Source of the DNA: Bacillota bacterium | GTDB taxonomy: Bacteria > Bacillota > Sulfobacillia > JAJYWN01 > JAJZPE01 | Direction of reading: 5' to 3' | Length of the DNA stretch: 47,343 bases | Assembly: GCA_036504675.1 (NCBI GenBank) | Contig: DASXUT010000061.1 | Location: 1 to 47,343 of the forward strand | Shown: piece by piece, positions 38,717 to 47,343 of the stretch | Layout: each line of letters starts with the position of its first letter | Position numbering within the stretch: position 1 is the first letter of the stretch | The notes under the pieces: model-generated | What the model saw: only the letters and a program-made list of their open reading frames with translations | Told to the model about the DNA's origin: nothing | The model's database searches: none | Made by a program: the position numbers and the translations under genes

Positions 38717-40345
38717 ATGATTGAAGAGCTACAGGGGTTTTCGGCCCTGGGCATCCATCCCGCAATCCTCAAGGCCCTGGACGAAATGGGCTTTGAGGAG
38801 CCGTCCCCGATCCAAGCGGCGGCCATTCCAGTTCTTCTCGAGGGAAAAGATCTGGTCGGGCAGGCTCAGACCGGCACTGGCAAGACGGCGGCCTTTGCCA
38901 TCCCCCTCCTGCAGCGATTGGACCCGGCGGTCCGGGGTCCTCAGGCTCTCGTCCTCGCCCCCACCCGGGAGTTGGCCTTGCAGGTCACCGAGGAGTTCGC
39001 CAAGATAGGCAAGCACCTCGATGTCCGAGGATTGGCCGTCTATGGCGGTCAACCGATCGAGCGACAGATCAAGGCCCTCCGCGCCGGGGTCTCGGTGGTC
39101 ATCGGTACCCCGGGCCGGATCTTGGATCATCTCGAGCGACGGACCCTCAGGCTGGAGCAGGTCCATGCCTTCGTCCTCGACGAGGCGGACGAGATGCTGA
39201 GCATGGGCTTTATCGAAGACGTCGAGACGATACTGACCCATCTTCCGACTGAGCGGCAGACGGTCTGTTTCTCGGCGACCATGCCCGCCCCCATCGTCCG
39301 GATCACTGAGCGGTACACGAATGCCCCGGCCAAGATCAGCATCGGCCAGCGGGGGATCGCCGCCCCGCCGGCGATCGAGCAGGCCTACTATGAAATCCGG
39401 GAAAGGGACAAGGTCGAAGCGCTGGCTCGGATCATCGACCACGAGGCTATTTCCCGCGGAATCATCTTCTGCCGGACCAAGCGGAGCTGCGACGAACTGG
39501 CCTCGGCCCTGCAGGCTCGGGGCTACCTGGCGGAAGCGATCCACGGCGACCTGAACCAGATGCAGCGCAACCGGGTCCTGGCCCGGTTCAAGGAGGGCCA
39601 GGTCGAACTGCTGATTGCGACCGACGTGGCCGCCCGCGGTCTGGACGTGGAGAACGTCACCCACGTCGTCAATTATGATATTGCGCAGTCCCCGGAATCC
39701 CACGTCCATCGAGCCGGGCGGACCGGGCGCGTCGGCCGAGAGGGGACGGTCTTCACCCTGATCCACCCTCGCGAGTTCCGGCAACTGAAACTGATTGAAC
39801 GGGCGACCCGGGCCCGGATCGACCGCCGGCCCGTCCCGACCGCGGCCGACGTGGCCGAACGGGCCCTAGACCTGATCGGGGAGAGGGTCGGCGCCCTGAT
39901 TGCCGGCGGGGCCGGTCAGGACCCCAAGTACATCGACCTCGCCCTGCACCTTCTGGAAGAGCATGAACCGGAGCGCCTGGTGGCGGCCTTGGTGGCCGAG
40001 ATGGTCGGCGGCCGGCCGACCGGCGGCCCGGAGGCCGAGCGGGTCAAGGGCCGGGACGTTGCCTCAGCTTCGGATGATTTTCCGGAGACCGGGGCGGAGT
40101 CCGGCTATGTCCGGCTGTTCATCAACATCGGCGGGCGGCATGGGGTCGGGCCGGCCGACTTCGTGCGGACCATCGCCCGCCGGGCCGACATCTCGGGCGG
40201 GTTGATCGGGATGATCGACATCCACGACGACTTCACCTTCGTGGAAGTACCCAGAGATTTGGGACCCGCGGTGCTGGAATCAATGAGACACGCGTCGATT
40301 CAGGGCCGTACCGTGCACGCCGAGCCGGCCAAGCCGACTCACTAG
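38717..40345 (+). CDS. DEAD-box RNA helicase (CshA/DbpA-like)
   Basis: 542 residues. The Q motif (FEEPSPIQ), Walker A AQTGTGKT, PTRELA, TPGR, DEAD (VLDEADEML), SAT, RGLDV and HRAGRTGR are all present, so the helicase core is complete. The C-terminal ~95 residues (YVRLFINIGGRHGVGPADFVRTIA) form a DbpA-type RNA-binding domain, suggesting action on ribosomal RNA or structured mRNA. GGAGGTGAGCAG precedes ATG 38717. A clear terminator follows. Typical roles are ribosome assembly and cold adaptation. Confidence 0.95.
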   Translation: MIEELQGFSALGIHPAILKALDEMGFEEPSPIQAAAIPVLLEGKDLVGQAQTGTGKTAAFAIPLLQRLDPAVRGPQALVLAPTRELALQVTEEFAKIGKHLDVRGLAVYGGQPIERQIKALRAGVSVVIGTPGRILDHLERRTLRLEQVHAFVLDEADEMLSMGFIEDVETILTHLPTERQTVCFSATMPAPIVRITERYTNAPAKISIGQRGIAAPPAIEQAYYEIRERDKVEALARIIDHEAISRGIIFCRTKRSCDELASALQARGYLAEAIHGDLNQMQRNRVLARFKEGQVELLIATDVAARGLDVENVTHVVNYDIAQSPESHVHRAGRTGRVGREGTVFTLIHPREFRQLKLIERATRARIDRRPVPTAADVAERALDLIGERVGALIAGGAGQDPKYIDLALHLLEEHEPERLVAALVAEMVGGRPTGGPEAERVKGRDVASASDDFPETGAESGYVRLFINIGGRHGVGPADFVRTIARRADISGGLIGMIDIHDDFTFVEVPRDLGPAVLESMRHASIQGRTVHAEPAKPTH

Positions 40346-40411
40346 GGGGGCGGGGTCGGCCGCGTGGACCCGCGGTTCCCGGGCGCACGGGGGCCGCAAT
40401 CGGGTAGGAGG

Positions 40412-40439
40412 CGGGATGCCAGAGGGCATCCCGTTTTTT
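40412..40439 (+). terminator. Terminator after the helicase gene
   Basis: CGGGATGCC/GGCATCCCG (40412-40420, 40425-40433) with an AGAG loop and TTTTTT. It lies about 65 bases after the stop codon, in front of the convergent DUF3810 gene. Confidence 0.9.
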
Positions 40440-40468
40440 CGGCGGCGTCGTTCTTAGCGGGTTCGTTC

Positions 40469-41560
40469 TTAGCGGCCGGAATTCGCCCGGAACTCAGCCA
40501 AGAGCAGGTCGACCATGCGGCCATAACTGCCGATGCCCTCGGTCTGCCCGTTAGCCTTGAGGTAGCGGTCGTTGACCCGGTCGGAGTAGTCGGAGACGAG
40601 CCCCTCATGGGTCTTCCTGAACTCGGCCTCACGGACCAGGTCACGCTTCACGCCGGCCCCGTACCGCCCGGCGAGTTCCTTGAACGTGCCCGGGTCTCGC
40701 CCGCGCAAGGCGCTCATCGCCTCGGTCAGGGCCAGCATCGTTCCGGAGTACTGGAAGTCGGCGTCCGGGTGGAAGCGGCAGGTCAGGTAGGCGAGGTAGT
40801 TGGCCTCGTCCTCCCGGGCGAAGCCGCGCTGGTGGGCCATCTCGTGGGCGGCCGTGGCCGGGATGGTGAAGGCGGGCGCGGCCGTGTTGACGTTGGCCTC
40901 GCCGGTAAAGGGCCAGTACATGCCGGAGGTTCCCGTATATGACCAGAGGGCCGAGGTGAGGACGCCCTTCGGGCGACTGTACCGGCCTCCCAGGGCCGGG
41001 TAGTTGGCGGCGGCCCGGTCGAAGCCCTGCTGGGCTCGGCGGAGGGCCCCGTCCACCCCTCCGTTCGGCACCGCCACTCCGGTCGAGTCCTCGCCGACCA
41101 AGGGGCGCAGGGCATTGGCTCGATCGATGAGCAGGCGACAGAGGGCCGCCAGTTCGTCGACCGAGGCCTGGCCCGTCTTCAGGCCAATGGTCTGGGCCAA
41201 GGGCTGCCGGTTGTAGTTGACTCCCCAGAGGAAGACGAACCCGGCGTAGGCGATGACGAAAACCACCAAGACGAGAGCGACGTGGCGCCAGACCGCCTCC
41301 AGCCTCTTGGCCCGCGGCCGTCGGCCAACAGCCCGCGCCGCCACGATGAGCCAGAGGATGATGAGGGGTACCGTCACCCAGACGGTCAGTTCCGCCACGG
41401 AAAACGGGAAGAGGCCGAAGATGAAGCTGAGGCCCCGGGCCACGGCCGGGAAGAGGTGGCGGGAATACAGCCCCTCCACCCAGTCGGGGGCGAGCCGGGA
41501 TAGCCGCTGAATTCCGACGGCCAGCCCAAAGAGGGTCGGCCAGAGTAGCCTAGCTCGCAT
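40469..41560 (-). CDS. DUF3810 membrane protein with zinc-protease motif
   Basis: 363 residues with two or three N-terminal membrane helices (about 40-75 and 92-113), then a soluble extracellular domain. HEMAHQRGF (His239, Glu240, His243) is a classic HExxH metalloprotease signature, and REDEANYLAYLTC shortly after supplies conserved acidic residues, as in DUF3810 proteins. Activity and substrate are unknown. The ATG at 41560 has GAGG upstream. It is monocistronic, between the helicase terminator and the divergent LuxR-type locus. Confidence 0.87.
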   Translation of the reverse strand: MRARLLWPTLFGLAVGIQRLSRLAPDWVEGLYSRHLFPAVARGLSFIFGLFPFSVAELTVWVTVPLIILWLIVAARAVGRRPRAKRLEAVWRHVALVLVVFVIAYAGFVFLWGVNYNRQPLAQTIGLKTGQASVDELAALCRLLIDRANALRPLVGEDSTGVAVPNGGVDGALRRAQQGFDRAAANYPALGGRYSRPKGVLTSALWSYTGTSGMYWPFTGEANVNTAAPAFTIPATAAHEMAHQRGFAREDEANYLAYLTCRFHPDADFQYSGTMLALTEAMSALRGRDPGTFKELAGRYGAGVKRDLVREAEFRKTHEGLVSDYSDRVNDRYLKANGQTEGIGSYGRMVDLLLAEFRANSGR

Positions 41561-41902
41561 AGGACCTCATTTCTCAGGGGGATTGGGCCGGCGGTCAAAA
41601 TCAGACCGGCAAGACGAGAGCGGCACCCTTCGGCAGCTTCGGCGTGGGCGCCGGCTGTTCCTGGCTGCCCACCGCGATTCCAGGCATTGGTTCCCCGAAT
41701 CTTCCCGAAAAATGCTGGATGTCGGACTACACGTCAACCCTGGGAGGGGCATGCATGCGCCGGTATCTCGTAGCCGAACTGTCACGCTCATCCACCTCCG
41801 CCATGAGACACCGCAGGCCAGAAGGAATGCTAAGGCCGGGAAGCGAAGCGACACAGCCGAGCCGACTTTGGCCGCACCGACTGGCAACCTCGAAGGTGGT
41901 GA
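41561..41902. other. Gap with no recognisable gene
   Basis: Between the DUF3810 start and the LuxR-type reading frame no supported gene, promoter, tRNA or terminator was found. Short ORFs on both strands here overlap one another and have no good ribosome binding sites or family features. A regulatory region for both flanking genes is the likely content. Confidence 0.4.
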
Positions 41903-41908
41903 CCTGGC

Positions 41909-44568
41909 CTGTCTTCCCCCATCGCCGATACCTCCACCTGGCTGGTAGCGACCAAGCTGTGCCCGCCGCTCGCCCGGAGTGACACGGTCCGGCGGCCACA
42001 CCTGGAGGAGGCTCTACGGCACTTCGTCAGCACCCTTCCCTTGACCCTCCTTTCCGCGCCGGCCGGCTACGGCAAGACCACCATGCTGGCCGCCCTCCCC
42101 CATCTTCTCGACGACCATCCCCTGGCCTGGGTCACCCTGGAGGCGGAGGACAACGATCCGGTTCGGTTCCTGAGCATCATCGTGGCTGCCTTGCAACGGC
42201 TGAACCCCGACTGCGGTCGATCGGCCTGGCCCTGGCTGTCCGGAGCGGCCCTCGATGGGGTCGGTCTCAAGCGGGCCGTGGGCGCCCTGATCAACGATAT
42301 CCTGCAAGCCCTGCCGACCCCGTTCATCGTGGTCCTGGATGATCTGCACTTGGTGACCGAGCCGGCGGTGTTCGTCGCCCTCGAATACTTGCTGGATCAT
42401 CAGCCGCCCCAAATGCATGTGGCCGTGGGCACCCGTCATGACCCTCCCCTACGTCTGGCTCGGATGGCCGCCCGCCGCCAACTGGCTGAGTTGCGCCGGC
42501 CGGACTTGGGCTTCTGCCGGGACGAGGCCGACGAGCTGCTCAATGATACTCTGGGCCTGAGCCTTTCGGCGGCCGAGGTGGCTGACCTGCAGGACCGGAC
42601 GGAAGGCTGGCCGGCCGGCCTCTGCCTGCTGGCCGGCCCGCTGGGCCGGATAGGTACCCCGGCCGACCGGGCTCAGTTCGTGGCCGCCGTGACCCAGTCG
42701 GAGCGGTACGCCCTAGACTTCCTGGCCGAAGAAGTCCTCCGCGACATGCCCGAAGACCTACGCCGGTTCCTGATGAGAACCTCGGTCCTGACCGAGATGA
42801 CGCCGGGGAAGTCTTGGAGCAGCTCTACCGGCGGAACCTGACCATCGCCTCGATCACGGCGGAGGCTGAGGGCGAGCCGGTCTACCGGCACCACACCCTC
42901 TTCTCCCGGCTGCTGGCCCGCCAGCTCGAGCGCGAACTGCCCGGGGAGATTGTGGAGTTGCATCGCCGAGCGGCCCGGGCCCAGACGACGCCTGGTCGCG
43001 CCATCGCTCACTACCTGACGGCCGGCCTATGGGAAGAGGCGGCCGAGCTGATGGTCCAGTCCGGCGCGGACCTTCTCGCCCGCGGCATGTCCGAGACGAT
43101 CCGAAGTCGGTACCACGCGTTGCCAGCGCAGGCGCGGGCCACCCATCCCCGCCTGTCCGTCCTGATGGGCCGCTGCGAGATTCATCGAGGGGACTACGCC
43201 GCCGCCGGCCCCCTCCTGAGTCAGGCGAGAGTGGCCTTCGTCGCGGCCGGAGATCTCGCCGGCGAAGCTGGGGCCTTGACCTCCTTGATCACCCTGGCCT
43301 ACCAGAACGACGACCGGGCCGGGGCGGCCGGGTTGGTGGACCGCGCGCTGGGGCTGCCCCTCGGCCCCATGGGCCGGGTGGCGGCCATGTTGGCCCGAGC
43401 CTGGCTGCGCCTGTCCGGCGGTGATTGGGCCGCGTGTCGTGGGGACTTGGGCGAGGCCCTCGGTGTCCTCCGGGCTACGGGTGACCGGCCGGCCGCGTTG
43501 ATGGCAATCACCTACATGAGCGCTGCCCCCATGGCCGCCGTCCCCGGCTGCCTGGAGCTGACCGAGAGTTGCTGTGCCGTGACCGGCGACCTCGCCCTCC
43601 CGGATACGGCCCTCCGGCTGGGGGCCGATGAGCTGAGCCTCTGGCCCCTGGTCCTACGCGGGCGGACCGATGCGGCGTTGGCCGTGGCCGGCGAGGTCGA
43701 GGCCCTGCGGCAGCGGGTGGGCGGCTACCCCGTGCTCGGGAACGACTCGGCCGTGCTCCTGGCGGTCCTCCAGACGGCGCGGGGTGACCTGGCGGCTGCG
43801 GGGCGGGCCGTCGACGCGCTGGTCCAACGGCTTGACCGGGCCCCCCGCTCCAAGAGGATGTTGCACCTTCACGCCGCTGGCCGGACCATGGCCTTGCTGG
43901 GGCGCCGCACCGAGGCCGAGGAGATGCACCGGCGCCTAGCGGCTCTGAACGACGACCTCCCGTTGACGGCTTTCCTCCGCGACCACTTGGCCGGGCTACT
44001 GGCCCTCCTGGCCGACCGCCCAGACCAGGCGGAGGACATCTTGATCCGGGCCACCGAATGGGAGGCTCGGCTCCCCATCGCCCGGGTCGGCGGCAGTGCC
44101 CGACTGCTGCTGGCCCGGTTGCTGCTGGATCAAGGGCAGACCGAGGCTGCCCTGGCCGCCGTCACCGCAGTCCTCGGGGCTTGGGACGAGGCGGGCACGC
44201 CCGGCTGCGCCATCTTCGACGGCCCGGCCGGTCTGCCGGCCCTCCGGCTGGCGGCTGAGCACGGCCACGGCGGGGCCGCCCGCCTGCTGCCTCTCTTCTC
44301 ATCGCCGACCGGGGCCCGGCGGCCTTGGCCGGCGGCGCCCGGCGTTTCGGGACCGGCGGGAGATCAGGTCGCTCTATCGGAGCCGCTCACCCAGCGCGAA
44401 GGTGAGGTGTTGAGGCTGATCGTCGCCGGCCGCACCAATCGACAGATCGCCCAGGAGCTCTTCATCGCCACCGAGACGGTCAAGAGTCATGTGGTCCACA
44501 TTTTTCGCAAACTCGACGTCACTTCGCGGACCCAGGCCGCCATTCGGGGCCGAGAACTCGGGTTCTGA
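41909..44568 (+). pseudogene. MalT-like LuxR transcriptional regulator, frame-broken
   Basis: A large ATP-dependent regulator in two frames. Part one starts with WLVATKLCPPLARSDTVRRP and has the P-loop SAPAGYGKTTM (about 42050), Walker B FIVVLDDLHLV and GWPAGLCLL. Near 42810 the frame breaks after LTEMTP and resumes one frame over as EVLEQLYRRNL. About a dozen residues usual in MalT proteins are also missing there, so this is a deletion with frameshift. Part two carries helical TPR-like repeats and an intact LuxR helix-turn-helix (LTQREGEVLRLIVAGRTNRQIAQEL). No ATG/GTG/TTG precedes the ATKL region in frame; CTG 41909 is the only nearby candidate, or TTG 42041 if truncated. Decay or sequence error are both possible. 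Confidence 0.8.
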
Positions 44569-44623
44569 GCCGCGTAGCTTCGGTATTGTTGAACGCGGAT
44601 GTGAGCCGCCGCTGAACCGTCGA

Positions 44624-44664
44624 GGCGCCGGAAAGCCTTTCTCGCTTTCGGTGCCTTTTGTTTC
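44624..44664 (+). terminator. Terminator after the LuxR-type gene
   Basis: GGCGCCGGAAAGC pairs with GCTTTCGGTGCC (44624-44636, 44644-44655, one bulge) and is followed by TTTTGTTTC. It separates the regulator from the following five-gene group. Confidence 0.75.
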
Positions 44665-44794
44665 TGCCTTGCCAGCCGGTCTGCCCAAAGCAAGGGAGTC
44701 TTCACGGCCGTGTTTCACCCGGGCGATTCACTCTTTCGAGGGACGAATTCGTCCCCCAGGGCCTGTAATATCGGGATGGACAGGGGGCGTTGAC

Positions 44795-45190
44795 GTGGAA
44801 GGCGGTCTCGACGCAAGAATACTGGCGACAATGGGCGTTCGGTTGGTCGTCCTCAGCGTCGGCGGCTACTCGCTGCCGGTCCGTTTCCGGATTCGGGAGC
44901 AGGCCGTGGAATGCCGCGTTCCGACCCGGAGCGGCGTGGGCGATCGGCTCGAGGAAGCCGGCGAGGCGACGCTGGTAGCCGTCGCGGAGGTGGGGCCTGA
45001 CTTGCGGTGGCTGTTCATGCGCGGACCGGCGGTGGTGGTGCCGGAGCCGGACTGGGAGGGCCTGAGGCCACCCCCCTCAAACCAGGTGGGCCCGGACGAT
45101 TTGTACCAACTCGTGAGGATCGAGCTGAAGCGGATTGAACTCGTCGACGAGCGGCGGGGATGGGGTTTTCGCGAAACCGTTGACCGGTGA
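44795..45190 (+). CDS. Small protein, possibly split-barrel flavin-binding (PNPOx-like)
   Basis: About 131 residues from GTG 44795 (GGGGG eight bases upstream). VRLVVLSVGGYSLPVRFRI, CRVPTRSGVGDRLEEAGEATLVAV and a late LYQLVRIELKRIELVDERRGWGFRET resemble the beta strands of pyridoxamine-phosphate-oxidase-like proteins, but the match is by eye. The first ~18 codons have weak third-position GC in this frame. The neighbouring frame from TTG 44790 (MTWKAVSTQEYWRQWAFG) has stronger GC3, so a frameshift near 44840 is possible. It may be the first gene of the group running to 47297. Confidence 0.5.
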   Translation: MEGGLDARILATMGVRLVVLSVGGYSLPVRFRIREQAVECRVPTRSGVGDRLEEAGEATLVAVAEVGPDLRWLFMRGPAVVVPEPDWEGLRPPPSNQVGPDDLYQLVRIELKRIELVDERRGWGFRETVDR

Positions 45191-45221
45191 CGGACCAAGA
45201 GATAGGAAGAGGTGAGGACGG

Positions 45222-45647
45222 TTGAAGATCCTTCGTCTGGCCGCGGGCGCCTTCGTGGCCGCCCATGGTCTCATCCACCTGATGGGCTTTGCGGCCTACT
45301 GGCCGCTGGCGACCCTGCCCGACCTACCTTACAAGACCACCCTGCTGTCTGGACGCTGGGACGTGGGTGGAGTTGGGATGAAGGTCATGGCGGTCTTCTG
45401 GTTGCTTGCCGCCCTGTGCTATGCCCTCAGCGTCGCCGGCTTTCTCTCCGGCAAGGGCTGGTGGCGGCCGTTCATGTTGGGCGCGACCGCGCTGTCGACG
45501 GTCCTCTGCGTCCTTGACTGGGCCGCCGCCTACCGGGGCGGGATCATCGACCTGGCGATCTTCGCCTGGCTCGGGCTGGAGTACCTGATTCTGGGCGGCA
45601 GGAACCGCGGGGTATCAGCCCCCGTTTCTCAGAAGGAGGAAGCGTGA
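45222..45647 (+). CDS. Four-helix membrane protein of unknown function
   Basis: 141 residues from TTG 45222 (GAGGTGAGGACGG upstream). Four hydrophobic helices (about 5-30, 52-75, 83-103, 110-126); the first contains AAHGLIHLMGF, a His-bearing stretch. No enzyme motif is seen. The ATG of the next membrane protein overlaps this stop (45644-45647), so the two are translationally coupled and probably work together. Family not recognised. Confidence 0.75.
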   Translation: MKILRLAAGAFVAAHGLIHLMGFAAYWPLATLPDLPYKTTLLSGRWDVGGVGMKVMAVFWLLAALCYALSVAGFLSGKGWWRPFMLGATALSTVLCVLDWAAAYRGGIIDLAIFAWLGLEYLILGGRNRGVSAPVSQKEEA

Positions 45648-46468
45648 TGAAGCGGCGAACCCTTGGGCTCGAGGCCATCTTCGGCCTGTTGTTGGTGGTC
45701 AGCCTGGGAGGCATCCTGCTCCACCACCTCACCGGCTACCCCTACCCGGCCTCGCCCGCGTCCGACTTTGAGATGAACGTCCTCAATGACCTCTACGAAG
45801 CCTTCTTTCTCATCCCGGTAGGGGTCGTCAGTCTATGGGCCATGCGCAAGGGCGGCCCTTGGGGCCCTCTGCTGGTCGCCGGGGTTGCGATGAACTTCGT
45901 TTACAACTATGCGATGATGGCCGCCGGCCGGCAGAATCTGTGGGTCTTCCTATGGATTGTCAAGATCGCCCTCTCCGGGACGGTCGTCTGCATGGTCTGG
46001 GACCGCCTGCCGGGAGCGGCGGGACGACGGCGCGGAGCGCGGGTGGCGATGGCGGCCTACCTGACCCTGGTCGGTCTGGTCTTCGGCAAGATGATGTGGC
46101 AGCGGCTCTGGGCCAGCGCCAGCGGGCGGGCGGTGGATATGACCCTGCGGGGCACGGGCACCCTGGATTGGGGGGAGCCATTCCTAAGGGACCCCATCGT
46201 CTTCTTCGCCCTGGTCATGCCAATCATCATCGCCGCCACCATCGGGCTGTGGCGGGGGACTGACTGGGGCGGCAAGGCCGCCTCGCTCTCCAACCTGTTC
46301 AGCCTGGCGATCATCAGCGCCATTCTTTTTACCGGTCCCCTCAAGGAGTTCCTGCAGAACGGGTCGGTGTCGGCGGCCATGTGGGGGATGTCGGCGATCA
46401 TGATCGTCGCCGGTCTGCCGGCCGCGTGGTCGGCGGTTTGGCTGGCCAAGAAGGAGGAAGTGTCGTGA
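45644..46468 (+). CDS. Seven- to eight-helix membrane protein of unknown function
   Basis: 274 residues with hydrophobic segments near 10-28, 50-68, 75-95, 100-118, 133-152, 182-205, 215-235 and 240-268, and few charged residues in between. It starts at ATG 45644 overlapping the previous stop, after AGAAGGAGG. The flavodoxin GTG overlaps its own stop (46465-46468), so three genes are chained by start-stop overlaps. Function is not recognised; coupling to a flavodoxin suggests a redox or heme-related context, which is inference. Confidence 0.75.
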   Translation: MMKRRTLGLEAIFGLLLVVSLGGILLHHLTGYPYPASPASDFEMNVLNDLYEAFFLIPVGVVSLWAMRKGGPWGPLLVAGVAMNFVYNYAMMAAGRQNLWVFLWIVKIALSGTVVCMVWDRLPGAAGRRRGARVAMAAYLTLVGLVFGKMMWQRLWASASGRAVDMTLRGTGTLDWGEPFLRDPIVFFALVMPIIIAATIGLWRGTDWGGKAASLSNLFSLAIISAILFTGPLKEFLQNGSVSAAMWGMSAIMIVAGLPAAWSAVWLAKKEEVS

Positions 46469-46945
46469 AGACAGTCGTGGTCTATTCGACCAAGCACGGG
46501 GCCACCCGGAGGTATGCCGAAACCCTGGCCCGCGAGTTACCCGGGGAGGTTACCCTGGTCAACCTGCGGGAGAACCCGAACGTCGACCTCTCCCCGTATG
46601 AGCAGGTGGTCATCGGGGCCTGCATTTACGTGGGTCAGGTGCGCAAAGAAGTCAAGGATTTCTGCGCCCGGAACCTGGAGACCCGAGCGACTGGGGCTCT
46701 TCATCTGCTGCCTGTACGACGGCGTTGAGGCCCAGAAGGAGCTGGAGACGGCCTTCCCCGCGGAACTGTTGGACTCGGCGGTGGTCAAGGCGCACTTGGG
46801 AGGGAAAGTCGATCCTGGCGAGCTTAACTTCCTCGAGCGACTGGCCACCAGGGTGGTGGCCAAGGTCAAGGAGAAGTTCGATCAATACTCCGAGGCAGAC
46901 GTGCGGGGCTTCGCCCGGGCCCTGCAAGCCGGCCAGGATCAGTAG
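46465..46945 (+). pseudogene. HemG-type flavodoxin, interrupted by a one-base frameshift
   Basis: Begins at GTG 46465 with KTVVVYSTKHGATRRYAETLARELPG, the FMN phosphate loop of flavodoxins of the HemG/menaquinone-linked protoporphyrinogen oxidase group, followed by YEQVVIGACIYVGQVRKEVKDF. Near 46690 the frame shifts: the upstream frame ends at 46728, while the rest of the domain (GLFICCLYDGVEAQKELE..., ending GFARALQAGQDQ at 46945) is in another frame. One extra base around CGAGCGACTGGGG would explain it; removing it gives an uninterrupted ~160-residue flavodoxin. It could be a real mutation or a sequencing error at the G run. Confidence 0.8.
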
Positions 46946-47000
46946 GTTACGGCCAGATTGAGAGACCGCGTCGTCGCGAGCTGCGTTGGGGGGTGAACTG

Positions 47001-47297
47001 GTGAAGCAGTGGATCTACGTCCTCCGACCCGTCCGCGCCGGGCTGGCGACCACTCCTACGGCCGAGGAGGATATGGCCGTAGAACGGCACTTCGCCCACC
47101 TACAATCCCTGCTGGCTGCGGGCAGGCTGATCGTGGCCGGCCGGACGCTCGAGGATTCGCCGTTCGGCATCGTCATCTTCGAGGCCGAAACGGAAGCGGA
47201 GGCCCGCTCGATCATGGAGGCCGATCCCGCCGTTCAGGAAGGGGTCATGACCGCCGTCCTGCACCCATACCGGGTGGCCCTGGGGCGGGGCGGGTGA
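47001..47297 (+). CDS. YCII-family protein
   Basis: 98 residues from GTG 47001 (GGGGGGTG upstream). The ferredoxin-like dimeric alpha/beta YCII fold is indicated by KQWIYVLRPVRA, a helix with HFAHLQSLLAAGRLIVAGRT, then FGIVIFEAETEAEARSIMEADPAVQEGVMTAVLHPYRV. The conserved His of HFAHLQ and the Asp-Pro of ADPAV are present. Function is generally unknown in the family. It is the last gene of the rightmost group, 55 bases after the flavodoxin. Confidence 0.88.
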   Translation: MKQWIYVLRPVRAGLATTPTAEEDMAVERHFAHLQSLLAAGRLIVAGRTLEDSPFGIVIFEAETEAEARSIMEADPAVQEGVMTAVLHPYRVALGRGG

Positions 47298-47343
47298 GCC
47301 AGAGCCCGCAGACACTGACGTCCCTATAGAGAGGCCGGCGCTG

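Overview
The window looks like chromosomal DNA of a high-GC member of the Bacillota (Firmicutes). The grounds are an RNA polymerase delta subunit (rpoE) in the same block as pyrG, a T-box leader in front of a tRNA synthetase gene, a clostridial-type lysine aminomutase gene set, strong AGGAGG ribosome binding sites with many GTG/TTG starts, and TTGACA/TATAAT promoters. HspR control of dnaK and an archaeal-type AspRS point to a deep-branching high-GC lineage (Symbiobacterium/Thermaerobacter/Limnochordia-like). That placement is inference. Most long ORFs on the opposite strand of recognised genes are shadows caused by high GC.

Layout. Bases 1-822 (+) hold the end of a TPR protein overlapping a 46-residue exported-peptide gene, followed by a terminator. 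Bases 952-14842 (-) are a long run read right to left: pyruvoyl arginine decarboxylase, agmatinase, argS, the lysine fermentation genes kdd-kamA-kamB-kamD-kamE, rpoE, a polysaccharide deacetylase, a metallo-beta-lactamase-fold hydrolase and pyrG. Divergent from it, 15.3-22.0 kb (+) is a heat-shock operon hspR-dnaK-grpE-dnaJ-clpB, with a 31-residue membrane peptide gene in the divergent gap. From 22.0 to 29 kb come an unusual GT2 glycosyltransferase, a second arginine decarboxylase, a T-box-controlled and probably non-discriminating aspartyl-tRNA synthetase, and a class A penicillin-binding protein. From 29 to 34.8 kb a minus-strand trio (drug-efflux-like MFS, EamA transporter, GGDEF protein) diverges from a MutS2-like gene that lacks the Smr domain. 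The MutS2-like gene is preceded by a promoter, a nine-codon leader ORF and two terminator-like hairpins, which looks like an attenuator.

Bases 35.5-38.7 kb are an accessory patch: an orphan ORF remnant, a group II intron 3'-end remnant, a structured leader, a PAS/HD-GYP protein and an IS21-family transposase remnant. Then come a DEAD-box helicase and a DUF3810 metalloprotease-like protein. Bases 41.9-47.3 kb hold a MalT-like LuxR regulator, a small split-barrel-like protein, two membrane proteins, a HemG-type flavodoxin and a YCII protein. At least two of these (the LuxR regulator and the flavodoxin) carry apparent frameshifts, so this stretch is either decaying or contains sequence errors.

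How the genes work together: arginine to agmatine to putrescine (two decarboxylases plus agmatinase), and lysine to beta-lysine to 3,5-diaminohexanoate to 5-amino-3-oxohexanoate (KamA, KamDE with reactivase KamB, Kdd), suggest amino-acid fermentation or amine metabolism. The most novel-looking pieces are the TPR/exported-peptide pair at the left end and the leader-controlled Smr-less MutS2 gene divergent from an efflux gene.
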